A DNA stretch of 9,759 bases, from contig CAZPZZ010000153.1 of assembly GCA_964591245.1 (NCBI GenBank), forward strand, positions 1 through 9,759, given 5' to 3'. A model generated the notes under the pieces. It did not search any database. It was not told the origin of the DNA and saw only the letters and a list, made by a program, of their open reading frames with translations. Below, one piece after another: positions 1 through 7,388 of the stretch (position 1 is its first letter; each line of letters starts with the position of its first letter). The position numbers were made by a program, and so were the translations under genes. The stretch is from CAZPZZ01 sp964591245. GTDB lineage: Bacteria > Acidobacteriota > Vicinamibacteria > Vicinamibacterales > UBA8438.

Positions 1-101
1 GTCAACCCGTGAACCTGGCCACCAATCGTCCATGTGGCCTTCGGTGTCTTGACCAGTAGGGCACCCACTAGCTCAGACGTGACGACTTCGGCGCGCGGCC
101 A
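1..101. other. Window edge, no gene recognised
   Basis: On the minus strand the frame stays open past the stop of the neighbouring gene (102-1163) to the window edge, with a possible GTG but no clear ribosome binding site. No motif is recognisable in either strand. It could be the first codons of a downstream minus-strand gene, or plain intergenic DNA; I see nothing that decides. Confidence 0.3.
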
Positions 102-1163
102 TCATCTCCCTTGTTCCGCTGCACGGGAACCAGCCAAGATATTCATCATTCCGTAGTTTCCCTCGTGGCAGGCATACTCGAACATCGGCCCTTCGCTGCG
201 TGCCCACGGCGAGGACCCCGTCCAAGAACTGGTCCAGACGTTCGGATCTTCTACGGTGAACTCGTAGTCCAACGTGTCTGGCCCCACTCGCGTGAATCGC
301 TCAACCACACGAAGTGCCGGACTGAGATCCCAGTTAGTGCCTCCCTGGGGCCCGGCGCCAGAACTGAACAAATAGGCGCGATCGCCAAAATTTGTCGTCT
401 CGACTACGAGCGTTTCGCCATCCCAATGGCCTCGCGAGTGGCCGCCAAACTGACTGATTTGCTCAGTCATCTGGCTCCGTCCATCTAGAAAAATGTATCG
501 AACGTCGTGAATGTGCTCTTGCACGATCGCTATTACCTGCTCCGTTTGCACGACCTGGTAGTTGTTGTTGTAGGCCGTGGGCAAGGAGGGCACCCCCCGA
601 TACCAGATACACCGATCGCCGTAATCGAACTGCGCATACGAATCCGCCAGCGCGATGCCTTCTCGCACCGCCTTAATATGCTGACGTCCAGAAGAATTGA
701 CATAGCGTGCCGCCTCGGCAGTCAGTTCCGGCAGCCGACCGTTCCGGGGTTCGACCACGAGCGAGGTTCGCCGACTGGGCACCACCGTGGTCCCCCTATC
801 CAGCCAGAAACTGTTGTACGCGCCCACATTGCCTCCCACCGGCAGGGGCTCACGTCGCACTTCGCTCGGCGCGTTCGCTCGGGCATTCGCTTCCACCACC
901 CGCTGTTCGACCGCGGCCGCCTCTTCTTCGGTCAGATACGCCTGTTCCGCCTGTGACTCCGGACGCTCTAGCGGTGTGACGGTAGAGCTATTCCACACGC
1001 CACCGATATCCGGCTCTCCCCACGCCGTTCGCGGGGCCGTCCACCCACCCTGACCGGCGGACTGTGCGTTGGCCGGCGTCACGGACAGCACCATGCCGTA
1101 TGCCGCCGCCAGAAGCATCGCTTTTTCCAGACCTGATCGCACCATCCGCAACACCGCTTTCAT
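102..1163 (-). CDS. Secreted protein of the unnamed ACHEGNYGM family (paralogue A)
   Basis: 353 residues, function unknown. Residues 1-33 form a Sec signal peptide: basic start, hydrophobic stretch about 16-28, likely cut after PANA before Q34. The mature protein has ordered blocks also present in the gene at 4066-5094: PRTAWGxPD (44-52), TPLERP (63-68), a YNSFWLDRGT block (116-125), SRRTSL (130-135), GRLP (142-145), RCI (184-186), YNNN (198-201), a LDGR block (226-229), GHSRGHWDG and LVVETTNF (241-259), ERFTR (288-292), EDPNVWT (305-311), and EYACHEGNYGM (329-339) near the C terminus. Only two cysteines occur, C185 and C332, and both align with cysteines in the paralogue, so a disulfide is plausible. 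I recall many similar proteins annotated hypothetical in Acidobacteriota metagenomes; I know of no named domain or activity. The start at 1163 is set by an AGGAGG site six to seven bases upstream. The gene diverges from the amidase. Confidence 0.92.
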   Translation of the reverse strand: MKAVLRMVRSGLEKAMLLAAAYGMVLSVTPANAQSAGQGGWTAPRTAWGEPDIGGVWNSSTVTPLERPESQAEQAYLTEEEAAAVEQRVVEANARANAPSEVRREPLPVGGNVGAYNSFWLDRGTTVVPSRRTSLVVEPRNGRLPELTAEAARYVNSSGRQHIKAVREGIALADSYAQFDYGDRCIWYRGVPSLPTAYNNNYQVVQTEQVIAIVQEHIHDVRYIFLDGRSQMTEQISQFGGHSRGHWDGETLVVETTNFGDRAYLFSSGAGPQGGTNWDLSPALRVVERFTRVGPDTLDYEFTVEDPNVWTSSWTGSSPWARSEGPMFEYACHEGNYGMMNILAGSRAAEQGR

Positions 1164-1327
1164 CGTGCTCCTCCTCGACCGCCTGCGGCCAACTATTCAA
1201 CGGATCATGCCTGTCCATAACCATGACGTCCAGTGCGATCTGGAGCATAGGCGATGCGATTGGCAATTCCATTGTTCAGACCCCGTATTGCGCCCAGCCG
1301 GCAACACGACGCTGGTGCTCGGAAACG
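1164..1327. promoter_or_regulatory. Divergent intergenic region, paralogue A / amidase
   Basis: This 164-base gap lies between two divergent gene starts, so it should hold both promoters. I find no strong -35/-10 pair. On the plus strand a TTGGCA-like hexamer at 1260 is followed by an AT-richer GTATTG near 1285, with poor spacing. On the minus strand GAATAG near 1198 is a weak -10 candidate. A small near-palindrome ATTGGCAAT lies at about 1259-1267. Neither promoter is called with confidence. Confidence 0.4.
1170..1175 (-). promoter_or_regulatory. Shine-Dalgarno site of paralogue A
   Basis: On the minus strand AGGAGG lies six bases before the ATG at 1163. It supports the start chosen for the secreted protein, which places the signal peptide exactly at the N terminus. 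Confidence 0.75.
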
Positions 1328-2941
1328 ATGTCGACTAGGCTGTGGCCCGTGAATATACACGCACAGACTGTGCCCACTTCCCGCAGGGTTTCTCGATTTC
1401 ATATCGTCGCGCTTGTGCCCCTCTTGGGAATGTCCTCGTGCCTCGGGGATGTCCCCTTGACGGAATCATTTCCGGTCGTCGAAGCCACGATCTCTGAAAT
1501 CCATGAGGCGATGGAACGTGGTGACCTCACGGCCCTGGAACTCGTTGACGCCTACCTCTCCCGTATCGAGGCCTACGACAGCGCGTACCCTGGTCTGAAC
1601 GCGATCATCACGATAAACCCGGAGGCCCGACAGCGCGCCAAAGACCTGGACCACGCGTTTCTCGACCGTGGCTTCATCGGGCCGCTACACGGCATTCCGG
1701 TGCTCGTCAAAGACAATTACGATACGGTTGGATTGCCCACCACCGCTGGGTCACTTGCCCTTTCGAAGTCCTTCCCCCCAGACGACGCATTCCAGGTCCA
1801 GCGAATTCGTGACGCTGGCGGAATTGTGCTGGCCAAAACCAACATGGCCGAGTTCGCATTTTCACCGTATGAAACCGTTGGCTCTCGACTGCCTGGCTAC
1901 ACGCGAAACCCCTACGCGCCATACCGCGTCACAGCCGGTTCGAGCGGCGGCACCGCGGCGGCCGTGGCGGCAAGTTTTGGCGTGGTCGGCCTGGGCACCG
2001 ATACGGGAAACTCGATCCGCGGACCTTCCGCGCATCAGGCACTCGTGGGCATCCGATCAACGATGGGACTGACGAGTCGGGACGGAATTGTCCCGTTGAA
2101 TCTTGCGCGTGACATCGGGGGACCGATGGCCCGCACGGTGGCCGATGCCGTCGCGGTACTCGATGTCATCGCAGGACATGACCCGGCGGACCCGGTCACT
2201 GAAGCGTCCAGCGAACGAGTCACTGGCCCATATGCAGATTCACTCGTTGAGAACGGTATTGTCGGTAGCCGGCTCGGAGCGCTGCGTGAACTCATCGACG
2301 ACAGCGCCGATGTCAGGGTGATCGACCGGTTCACCGAGGCCATCGCCGATCTCAGGCGACTTGGCGCCGTGGTCGTGGACCCGGTCGAGTTACCAGAACC
2401 CACCTCTGTCGTCGGAGAGATCGAACGCTGTAGCCGTTTCCGATTTGACCTGAACACGTATCTCGCAAGCCTCGGTCCCACCGCGCCACATACGACGCTC
2501 GCGTCAATCCTCGATTCAGGCCAATTCCATCCCTCAATCCGGTCACGTCTCTCGGCAAGCCTCGATATCGAACAGCCGCCGGAGGAACAACCCGGGTGTC
2601 TCACGCAACCGGAGCGCGACGACGAACTCCGGGGCCGGGTGCGAGCACTCATGGCCAGCCACTCCCTCGACGCCGTCATCTATCCGACCTGGGACAACCC
2701 CCCTCGCTTGATCGGAGACCTCAACACGCCACACGGAAACAATAGCCAGCAACTCTCGCCGCCCACGGGGTTTCCAGCCATCACCGTGCCGACGGGCTAT
2801 GTCGGAGAGCTTCTCCCCGTCGGATTGCAGTTTCTTGGCGATGCCTGGTCTGAGCCAACACTGATCCGCATCGCGTACGGCTACGAACGGGGGACGCAGC
2901 ATCGGCGTCCACCGCCGACCACGCCTGAACTGGACCGTTGA
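1328..2941 (+). CDS. Amidase-signature family amidohydrolase, probable lipoprotein
   Basis: A 537-residue member of the amidase signature (GatA/FAAH-like) family, Ser-cisSer-Lys enzymes that hydrolyse amide bonds. Numbered from the ATG at 1328, the triad is visible: K128 in PVLVKDN, cis-Ser S205 in GSSGG, and nucleophile S229 in TGNSIR. The 24-residue gap between the serines equals that in FAAH (S217/S241, from memory). The conserved LxGIPVxVKD and glycine-rich blocks are present. Residues about 22-38 (hydrophobic, then GMSSC) resemble a lipoprotein signal with C38 as the lipidated cysteine, which suggests envelope anchoring. The start is uncertain: ATG 1328 gives a long leader, and GTG 1370 would give a classic 24-residue lipoprotein signal. 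Neither has a good ribosome site. The frame is open back to 1064, but that part overlaps the divergent gene and is not believed. The motif GNSIRGPS with H rather than the usual aromatic after it is slightly atypical. The substrate is unknown; adjacent genes do not identify it. Confidence 0.9.
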   Translation: MSTRLWPVNIHAQTVPTSRRVSRFHIVALVPLLGMSSCLGDVPLTESFPVVEATISEIHEAMERGDLTALELVDAYLSRIEAYDSAYPGLNAIITINPEARQRAKDLDHAFLDRGFIGPLHGIPVLVKDNYDTVGLPTTAGSLALSKSFPPDDAFQVQRIRDAGGIVLAKTNMAEFAFSPYETVGSRLPGYTRNPYAPYRVTAGSSGGTAAAVAASFGVVGLGTDTGNSIRGPSAHQALVGIRSTMGLTSRDGIVPLNLARDIGGPMARTVADAVAVLDVIAGHDPADPVTEASSERVTGPYADSLVENGIVGSRLGALRELIDDSADVRVIDRFTEAIADLRRLGAVVVDPVELPEPTSVVGEIERCSRFRFDLNTYLASLGPTAPHTTLASILDSGQFHPSIRSRLSASLDIEQPPEEQPGCLTQPERDDELRGRVRALMASHSLDAVIYPTWDNPPRLIGDLNTPHGNNSQQLSPPTGFPAITVPTGYVGELLPVGLQFLGDAWSEPTLIRIAYGYERGTQHRRPPPTTPELDR

Positions 2942-3023
2942 GTCGGTTGGCACTGGCCGCCGGCAGCCCGGACCCTGAATGGTCGAACGCGCGGGAACCT
3001 TGTCCCGTCCTGCGCTGGCACGC
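2942..3023. other. Convergent gap, amidase / TIM barrel
   Basis: These 82 bases separate the 3' ends of two converging genes. A weak inverted repeat, CGGGA-6-TCCCG (about 2991-3006), is the only structure seen, without a T tract. I do not call a firm terminator. Confidence 0.3.
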
Positions 3024-3932
3024 CTAGAGCACGCCAGCCTCACTCATGACCACTTCGCATTTCTCTCGGATCTCGGCCGCCACCGCAAAGGGATCCCCCT
3101 GCACATATTCAGCCCTGAATAATTCGACCGACAGTGCACCGGTGTATTCCTTTTCTGCCAGCTTCTGTAAGATTCTGACGACCGGCGCAATGCCGTCACC
3201 GGGGATCAGCCGAGAGTCGTTGTTAATCAGCTCCCGCGGTGTATCGAGTAAATCTTGAAAATGGGCGTGCGCGAGTTCACCCGGCGCGAGCAGATCAAGA
3301 TCCTCGAACTTGCTCAGCCCCGACCAGAAGTGAAAAAAGTCCAACATCGGACGCATATTTGGATGGCCTGCAGCACGAATCATCTGCAACGACGAGGTAA
3401 GAGTCGCAAGATGCGTCGACCCCCGGGTGAACTCGATCATCGCCGTCAACCCATATTCGCGAGCGATCTCACCAGCCTCACGGATGCAGTCTGGCGTGGC
3501 CGCGAAGTCATCCGCACTTACTGGACGACTCGTAATTGATGGCGAGTACACTTTCTCAAGCCCCAAATTCGCAAACTGATCACACCCCCGCCGCCACGCT
3601 TCCAGTGAATCCACCCGCGCCGGCCCGGGCAGCCAAATGTCTTGCAGGACGATCGCAGCCGACACCGGAGTCAACCCCAGGTCATCCAGAAGTCGTCTCG
3701 CCGCCGGCAGCGTGTCCGTTTCGAGCAACGCCGCGAGCTGCGGTGCGCCAAGCTCCACATACTGCATGCCCGCTCGAGCCCAGCCCTCGAGTGCACCGCG
3801 GTACCCGGCCGCTCGGGAAGTATTCTGGTGCATCGCAAGTAGCATCTTGCCCGACGCCGCCGTCTGGGCCGCGCCCAGCCGTGCCAAAGACGCCGCCAGT
3901 GGAGTCAGGAGCAGAGATCGTCTGGTAAACAT
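3024..3932 (-). CDS. Tat-exported xylose-isomerase-like TIM barrel (sugar isomerase/epimerase family)
   Basis: 302 residues. The N terminus FTRRSLLLTPLAASLARLG followed by AAQ is a twin-arginine-like signal (RR at 4-5, hydrophobic 7-20), so the protein is probably folded in the cytoplasm and exported. The body fits the AP-endonuclease-2/xylose-isomerase-like barrel (sugar phosphate isomerase/epimerase). Visible metal-site candidates are E167 in AMIEF, D198 in PMLDFFH, H224 in AHAHFQD and E270 in SVELF. This Glu-Asp-His-Glu order matches the divalent-metal tetrad of D-tagatose 3-epimerase relatives, and the D-to-H spacing of 26 is the same as I recall for that enzyme. A VELG strand at 59-62 and a PGDG loop at 244-247 are also typical. 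The metal site looks intact, so catalysis is likely, probably isomerising or epimerising a sugar or related hydroxy-ketone; the substrate cannot be told. There is no Shine-Dalgarno site, but a -10-like hexamer sits directly upstream, suggesting a leaderless transcript. The gene diverges from paralogue B. Confidence 0.9.
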   Translation of the reverse strand: MFTRRSLLLTPLAASLARLGAAQTAASGKMLLAMHQNTSRAAGYRGALEGWARAGMQYVELGAPQLAALLETDTLPAARRLLDDLGLTPVSAAIVLQDIWLPGPARVDSLEAWRRGCDQFANLGLEKVYSPSITSRPVSADDFAATPDCIREAGEIAREYGLTAMIEFTRGSTHLATLTSSLQMIRAAGHPNMRPMLDFFHFWSGLSKFEDLDLLAPGELAHAHFQDLLDTPRELINNDSRLIPGDGIAPVVRILQKLAEKEYTGALSVELFRAEYVQGDPFAVAAEIREKCEVVMSEAGVL

Positions 3933-3938
3933 GGGCGT

Positions 3939-3944
3939 ACTATA
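3939..3944 (-). promoter_or_regulatory. Candidate -10 box for leaderless transcription of the TIM barrel gene
   Basis: On the minus strand TATAGT (5 of 6 matches to TATAAT) ends six bases before the ATG at 3932. That spacing would place the transcription start at the A of the start codon. No ribosome binding site is present, which fits. No recognisable -35 hexamer lies 17-18 bases further upstream. Confidence 0.4.
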
Positions 3945-3995
3945 TACCGCAGGCTCGACACCGTTCGCTCCCGGAATGACATCCGGTGTTCCGTC

Positions 3996-4026
3996 TTGCC
4001 GGCGTTACAGCGATAATCAGTATGAT
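3996..4026 (+). promoter_or_regulatory. Candidate sigma70-like promoter for paralogue B
   Basis: TTGCCG at 3996-4001 and TATGAT at 4021-4026 are separated by 19 bases, slightly long, about 40 bases before the ATG at 4066. A second AT-rich hexamer GATAAT lies at 4012-4017. A short inverted repeat CCGGA-6-TCCGG at 3971-3986 lies just upstream and could be a protein site. This is pattern matching only. Confidence 0.35.
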
Positions 4027-4065
4027 TTCGTTTCTCACGTACGCTGCGAACTCTTGGGAGGATGT

Positions 4066-5094
4066 ATGACACGGCAATTTGTCACACTGACGCTAGTGCT
4101 CACGATGTTCGGCGTCTTGGCCGCGGCACCGGCCGCAGCCCAGACTTCCCCCCGCACCGCCTGGGGCCAGCCGGATCTCCAAGGCGTCTGGGATTTCCGA
4201 ACGATCACGCCGATGGAACGCCCTGAAGACCTCGGAGAACAGGCGTTTCTCACCGATGAGGAGGCGGCAACACGTAACCAGGCGGCGGTCGACCGCGCCA
4301 CGACCTTGGCCACCCGTCCTGCCCGCCGCACGGAAGCCGACCCGAGCGGTAACGTGGATCGGGGAATCGACGGTGCACCTGGCTCCTACAACAATTTCTG
4401 GTTCGACCGGGGAACCTCCGTCATCGCCTCTCGACGTACGTCTCTGATTACGGACCCACCGGACGGACGCCTCCCCTCCCTCACACCAGAGGCGGAGACC
4501 CGACGCGCCGCGGTGGCCGACGCGCGCCGAGACACGGGTCCACATGAACCAACCCCAGGCGGATGGGTCGAAGATCTGGGCCCCAATGGTCTACAAGCCC
4601 GGTGCATCACTGGATTCAATTCCGGCCCGCCCATGACTCCTGGGGGCTATAACAACAACATGCAGCTGTTCCAGACCCCAGACACGGTCGTTATTTTCAA
4701 CGAAATGAATCACAACACACGGGTCATTCCCCTCGATGGGCGCGGCCACGTGGACCTACGCCTGTGGGCAGGTGATTCCCGTGGCTACTGGGACGGCGAT
4801 TCACTTGTGGTGGAAACTCTCAACTTTCTCCGAGAAACAAGCTTTTTACGCGGTGGCTCAACCGCCGAGCTTCGGTTAACCGAACGCTTCACCCGCGAAT
4901 CGCCAGAGATTCTCCGCTACGAGGTCACCGTGGACGATCCATCGACATGGACGCGACCGTGGACATATGAAGTCCCCATGCAGCTCAACCCGGATCCCAT
5001 TTACGAGTACGCCTGCCATGAAGGTAATTACGGTATGGAGACGATCCTCGTAGGCGCCAGACAACGGGAAGCAGAAGAAGCCGCCGCGCGATAA
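4066..5094 (+). CDS. Secreted protein of the unnamed ACHEGNYGM family (paralogue B)
   Basis: 342 residues, function unknown, clearly homologous to the protein at 102-1163. A Sec signal spans residues 1-25 (hydrophobic 5-20, cut after APAAA before Q26). Shared blocks: PRTAWGQPD (29-37), ITPMERP (47-53), a YNNFWFDRGT block (108-117), SRRTSL (122-127), GRLPSL (134-139), RCI (179-181), YNNN (195-198), LDGR (223-226), DSRGYWDG and LVVETLNF (237-254), ERFTR (273-277), DDPSTWT (290-296), and EYACHEGNYGM (314-324). Cysteines C180 and C317 align with C185 and C332 of paralogue A. The regions differing most are 66-105, 142-178 and the stretch after the WDG block (254-270), where A has a longer insert. 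The start has GGGAGGA at 4056-4062, rather close to the ATG, and gives an exact signal peptide; the open frame back to 3637 overlaps the divergent gene and is ignored. A 10-bp hairpin follows the stop. Confidence 0.92.
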   Translation: MTRQFVTLTLVLTMFGVLAAAPAAAQTSPRTAWGQPDLQGVWDFRTITPMERPEDLGEQAFLTDEEAATRNQAAVDRATTLATRPARRTEADPSGNVDRGIDGAPGSYNNFWFDRGTSVIASRRTSLITDPPDGRLPSLTPEAETRRAAVADARRDTGPHEPTPGGWVEDLGPNGLQARCITGFNSGPPMTPGGYNNNMQLFQTPDTVVIFNEMNHNTRVIPLDGRGHVDLRLWAGDSRGYWDGDSLVVETLNFLRETSFLRGGSTAELRLTERFTRESPEILRYEVTVDDPSTWTRPWTYEVPMQLNPDPIYEYACHEGNYGMETILVGARQREAEEAAAR

Positions 5095-5100
5095 CAGAGC

Positions 5101-5129
5101 GGGCTCCTCGCGTTACGCCCGAGGAGCCC
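5101..5129 (+). terminator. Hairpin after paralogue B, terminator-like
   Basis: A perfect 10-bp inverted repeat (GGGCTCCTCG / CGAGGAGCCC) with a nine-base loop begins six bases after the stop codon of paralogue B. No T tract follows, so it is not a classic intrinsic terminator. It could protect the 3' end or act as a weak terminator. Confidence 0.5.
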
Positions 5130-5202
5130 TGCTCACAGGACGCTCATTGAACATGTCTTCCTCATCGCCTCCACGCCGCTCCGCGCCCCTGACTGGACTA
5201 CG

Positions 5203-5505
5203 ATGATTGGCGCCGCCGAGGTTCTCGTCGTCGCGCTCATCCTCCTGATCATCATCTTTTCCAGGCAAAAGCGCGCGTCCACCCCGAAATACCCCACCGA
5301 CCCTGACGGGTGGACGATCCAAGCACGCATCCGAATTCCGCGCCGTTTCATGACGCTGGTCGGCACAGTGGGCGCCGCCGTCGCCACGGCGGGGCTTGCC
5401 TTCTGGCTGGACCTGCCCTCCGTCGTGGGCACGATTGCGACCGGTGCCGTGGCGGGAACCACCGGCGTGCTACTCGCAGGCCGCGACGCACGACGACGAC
5501 GATAA
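5203..5505 (+). CDS. Small membrane protein of unknown function
   Basis: 100 residues. Three hydrophobic stretches are visible: about 4-19 (ending before the basic RQKR), 50-68 and 73-92, followed by a basic RDARRRR tail. The middle, 25-48, is polar with a PTDPDGWTIQ segment and an arginine-rich part. The basic segments after the first and last helices would be cytoplasmic, so an odd number of spans or a re-entrant segment is possible. No family is recognised. The ribosome site is weak (a TGGA before ATGATT). Coding status rests on the coherent hydrophobic/basic pattern, which the opposite-strand frames here lack. It ends 48 bases before the PQQ dehydrogenase on the same strand, so co-transcription is likely, and a role in assembling or electron-coupling that enzyme is only a guess. 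Confidence 0.6.
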   Translation: MIGAAEVLVVALILLIIIFSRQKRASTPKYPTDPDGWTIQARIRIPRRFMTLVGTVGAAVATAGLAFWLDLPSVVGTIATGAVAGTTGVLLAGRDARRRR

Positions 5506-5553
5506 GATCCGGAACACCTGTTTCGACAACCCTACAACGTCTGGAGTTTCAGC

Positions 5554-7356
5554 ATGCGTTCGTTCCCTTTCACCACACGCCTCCTGGCTCTCGCACTAGC
5601 GACCGTCGGACTTCTTGCTCAGCTCACCGGTGACCTGCGGGCCCAGACGCCCGACGACTTCACGCCAGTGACCGACGCCATGCTCGCCCAGCCCTTGGCA
5701 GACGACTGGCCCATGTGGCGGCGAACGCTCGATGGTTGGGGCTACAGCCCTCTTGATCAAATTGACCGCACGAATGTCCGAACACTCCGGATGGTCTGGA
5801 CCCGGGCACTGCATCCCGGCAGCATGGAAGGGACTCCCCTCGTCTACGATGGCGTCCTCTACATGCCAAACTCGAGCGATGCTATTCAAGCGCTCGACGC
5901 CGAAACGGGAGACCTCTACTGGGAGTACATACGAGACCTCCCGGAAGACGTGTACGAGTACGTCGGCGGCAATGCGAGGAATAATCGAAATATTGCCATC
6001 TACGACCGCTTCATCATCAACACCACCGACGACGACTACGCCATTGCCCTGGATGCCACCACGGGATCGCTTGCCTGGGAGACGCAGATTTTCGATTATC
6101 AAGTCACACCCGCCGGACACAGCTCAGGCCCCATCATTGCCGACGGCAAGGTGATCTCTGGACGAAGCTGCCGCCCCCTCGGAGGCCCAGAATCGTGTGT
6201 CATCGTGGCACACGACGCACTGACAGGCGACGAACTCTGGCGACGACGAACAGTCCCCGCGCCCGGTGAACCCGGCGACGAAACCTGGGGGGACGTCCCC
6301 TTCGAAGACCGCATTCACGTCGGCACGTGGATGCCTCCGAGCTATGACCCGGAGTTACGCCTCATCTATCAGGGCACATCGGTCACCTCTCCAGCCCCAA
6401 AGTTTCTCCTCGGAGGCACCGACCTGGCCCACCTCTATCACAACTCAACACTGGCGTTGGATGTCGACACCGGCGACATCCGTTGGTATTACCAGCACCT
6501 GAACGACCACTGGGACCTGGACCACCCGTTCGAACGGATGCTGGTTGACACGGCAATCACGCCTGACGCCAGCGAGGTGAGTTGGATCAACCCGCGGCTC
6601 GAACCGGGTGAGATGCGTAAAGTGGTAACGGGTATCCCTGGAAAGACCGGGATCGTCTACACGCTCGACCGAGAAACGGGCGAATTCCTGTGGGCCACGC
6701 CGACAGTCCCCCAAAACGTCATCAGTAATATCGACGGTGCGACCGGCGTCGTCACCGAGAACGCGGAGGTCGTCTTCCGGGAACTGGGGCAAGAAGTCCT
6801 TGCCTGCCCCACCTGGGCCGGCGGTAAAGACTGGGAGGCGGGTGCCTACAGTCCCCTGACCAATACCATGTACTTTCCCCTCCGGAATACCTGCGCCCGC
6901 ATGCTCTCCACCGAAAACCCGGGAGGTGCGCGCGAACTTGCGTTGACGGCAGGAGGCCAACGCCCACTCGCGATCTACGCCCTGGCCGCACGCCATCAGA
7001 TCGCGCCCGGAACCGAGCAACTCGGCACTGTCCACGCCATTTCGGCCGAAACCGGTCACACAACCTGGCTCTACGAGCAACGGGCGGCAACGCAGTCACT
7101 GGTTGCCACAGGAGGAGGGCTCATTTTCGGCGGCGATGCCAACGGACGGTTTCGCGCGTTCGACCAGGACACCGGCGAGATCCTCTGGGAGATCAATCTC
7201 GGCTCACCAGTGACTGGTTTCCCGGTGTCCTATGGAGTGAACGGGCGCCAGTATGTCGCCGTGGCAACCGGTACAGGAGCAGGCATCAACCTCAGGATGA
7301 CGCCAGAGTTACAGCCAAGCCGAGGCAACAACCTCTTTGTCTTTGCTCTGGAATAA
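5554..7356 (+). CDS. Periplasmic PQQ-dependent dehydrogenase (quinoprotein alcohol/sugar dehydrogenase family)
   Basis: 600 residues with a signal peptide of about 30 (cut near LRA/Q31), then an eight-bladed-type propeller. Repeated W-docking-like blades appear as ALDAETGDLYW, ALDATTGSLAW, HDALTGDELW, ALDVDTGDIRW, LDRETGEFLW, ISAETGHTTW and FDQDTGEILW. The family oxidises alcohols or sugars with PQQ in the periplasm and passes electrons to cytochrome c or quinone. There is no C-terminal haem CxxCH domain, so it needs a separate acceptor. The expected catalytic aspartate is D321 in NDHWDLD; two residues on is D323, the position that is Asp in lanthanide-using XoxF but also in membrane glucose dehydrogenase. 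The vicinal Cys-Cys of methanol dehydrogenases is absent; instead C206 and C215 are nine apart. The usual GTGN asparagine is replaced: the sequence reads GTSVTSPAP (274-282). The length is typical for a haem-free member. GGAG at 5543-5546 supports the start. The substrate is unknown. Confidence 0.93.
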   Translation: MRSFPFTTRLLALALATVGLLAQLTGDLRAQTPDDFTPVTDAMLAQPLADDWPMWRRTLDGWGYSPLDQIDRTNVRTLRMVWTRALHPGSMEGTPLVYDGVLYMPNSSDAIQALDAETGDLYWEYIRDLPEDVYEYVGGNARNNRNIAIYDRFIINTTDDDYAIALDATTGSLAWETQIFDYQVTPAGHSSGPIIADGKVISGRSCRPLGGPESCVIVAHDALTGDELWRRRTVPAPGEPGDETWGDVPFEDRIHVGTWMPPSYDPELRLIYQGTSVTSPAPKFLLGGTDLAHLYHNSTLALDVDTGDIRWYYQHLNDHWDLDHPFERMLVDTAITPDASEVSWINPRLEPGEMRKVVTGIPGKTGIVYTLDRETGEFLWATPTVPQNVISNIDGATGVVTENAEVVFRELGQEVLACPTWAGGKDWEAGAYSPLTNTMYFPLRNTCARMLSTENPGGARELALTAGGQRPLAIYALAARHQIAPGTEQLGTVHAISAETGHTTWLYEQRAATQSLVATGGGLIFGGDANGRFRAFDQDTGEILWEINLGSPVTGFPVSYGVNGRQYVAVATGTGAGINLRMTPELQPSRGNNLFVFALE

Positions 7357-7357
7357 T

Positions 7358-7376
7358 GCTGCTTTCACTGTGCAGC
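7358..7376. terminator. Weak hairpin in the convergent gap
   Basis: GCTGC and GCAGC form a five-bp stem with a nine-base loop in the 32-base gap between the converging PQQ dehydrogenase and MDR genes. The stem is short and has no T tract; it might act in both directions but is weakly supported. Confidence 0.2.
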
Positions 7377-7388
7377 GGACCGTGCCGA

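Noticed and set aside
1064..1327. N-terminal extension of the amidase frame
   Set aside because: It overlaps the divergent secreted-protein gene, has a non-protein-like composition and would bury the lipoprotein signal.
2035..2679. Minus-strand frame of 214 codons inside the amidase
   Set aside because: Serine/arginine-rich shadow of a gene with an intact catalytic triad; no recognisable motif.
3637..4065. N-terminal extension of paralogue B frame
   Set aside because: It is antisense to the TIM barrel gene, and the ATG at 4066 has a ribosome site and starts a good signal peptide.
5133..5462. Minus-strand frame of 109 codons opposite the small membrane protein
   Set aside because: The plus-strand frame shows ordered hydrophobic segments and basic flanks; this one shows no coherent pattern.
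6445..7080. Minus-strand frame of 211 codons inside the PQQ dehydrogenase
   Set aside because: Antisense to clear propeller blades and the active-site region; no recognisable features.
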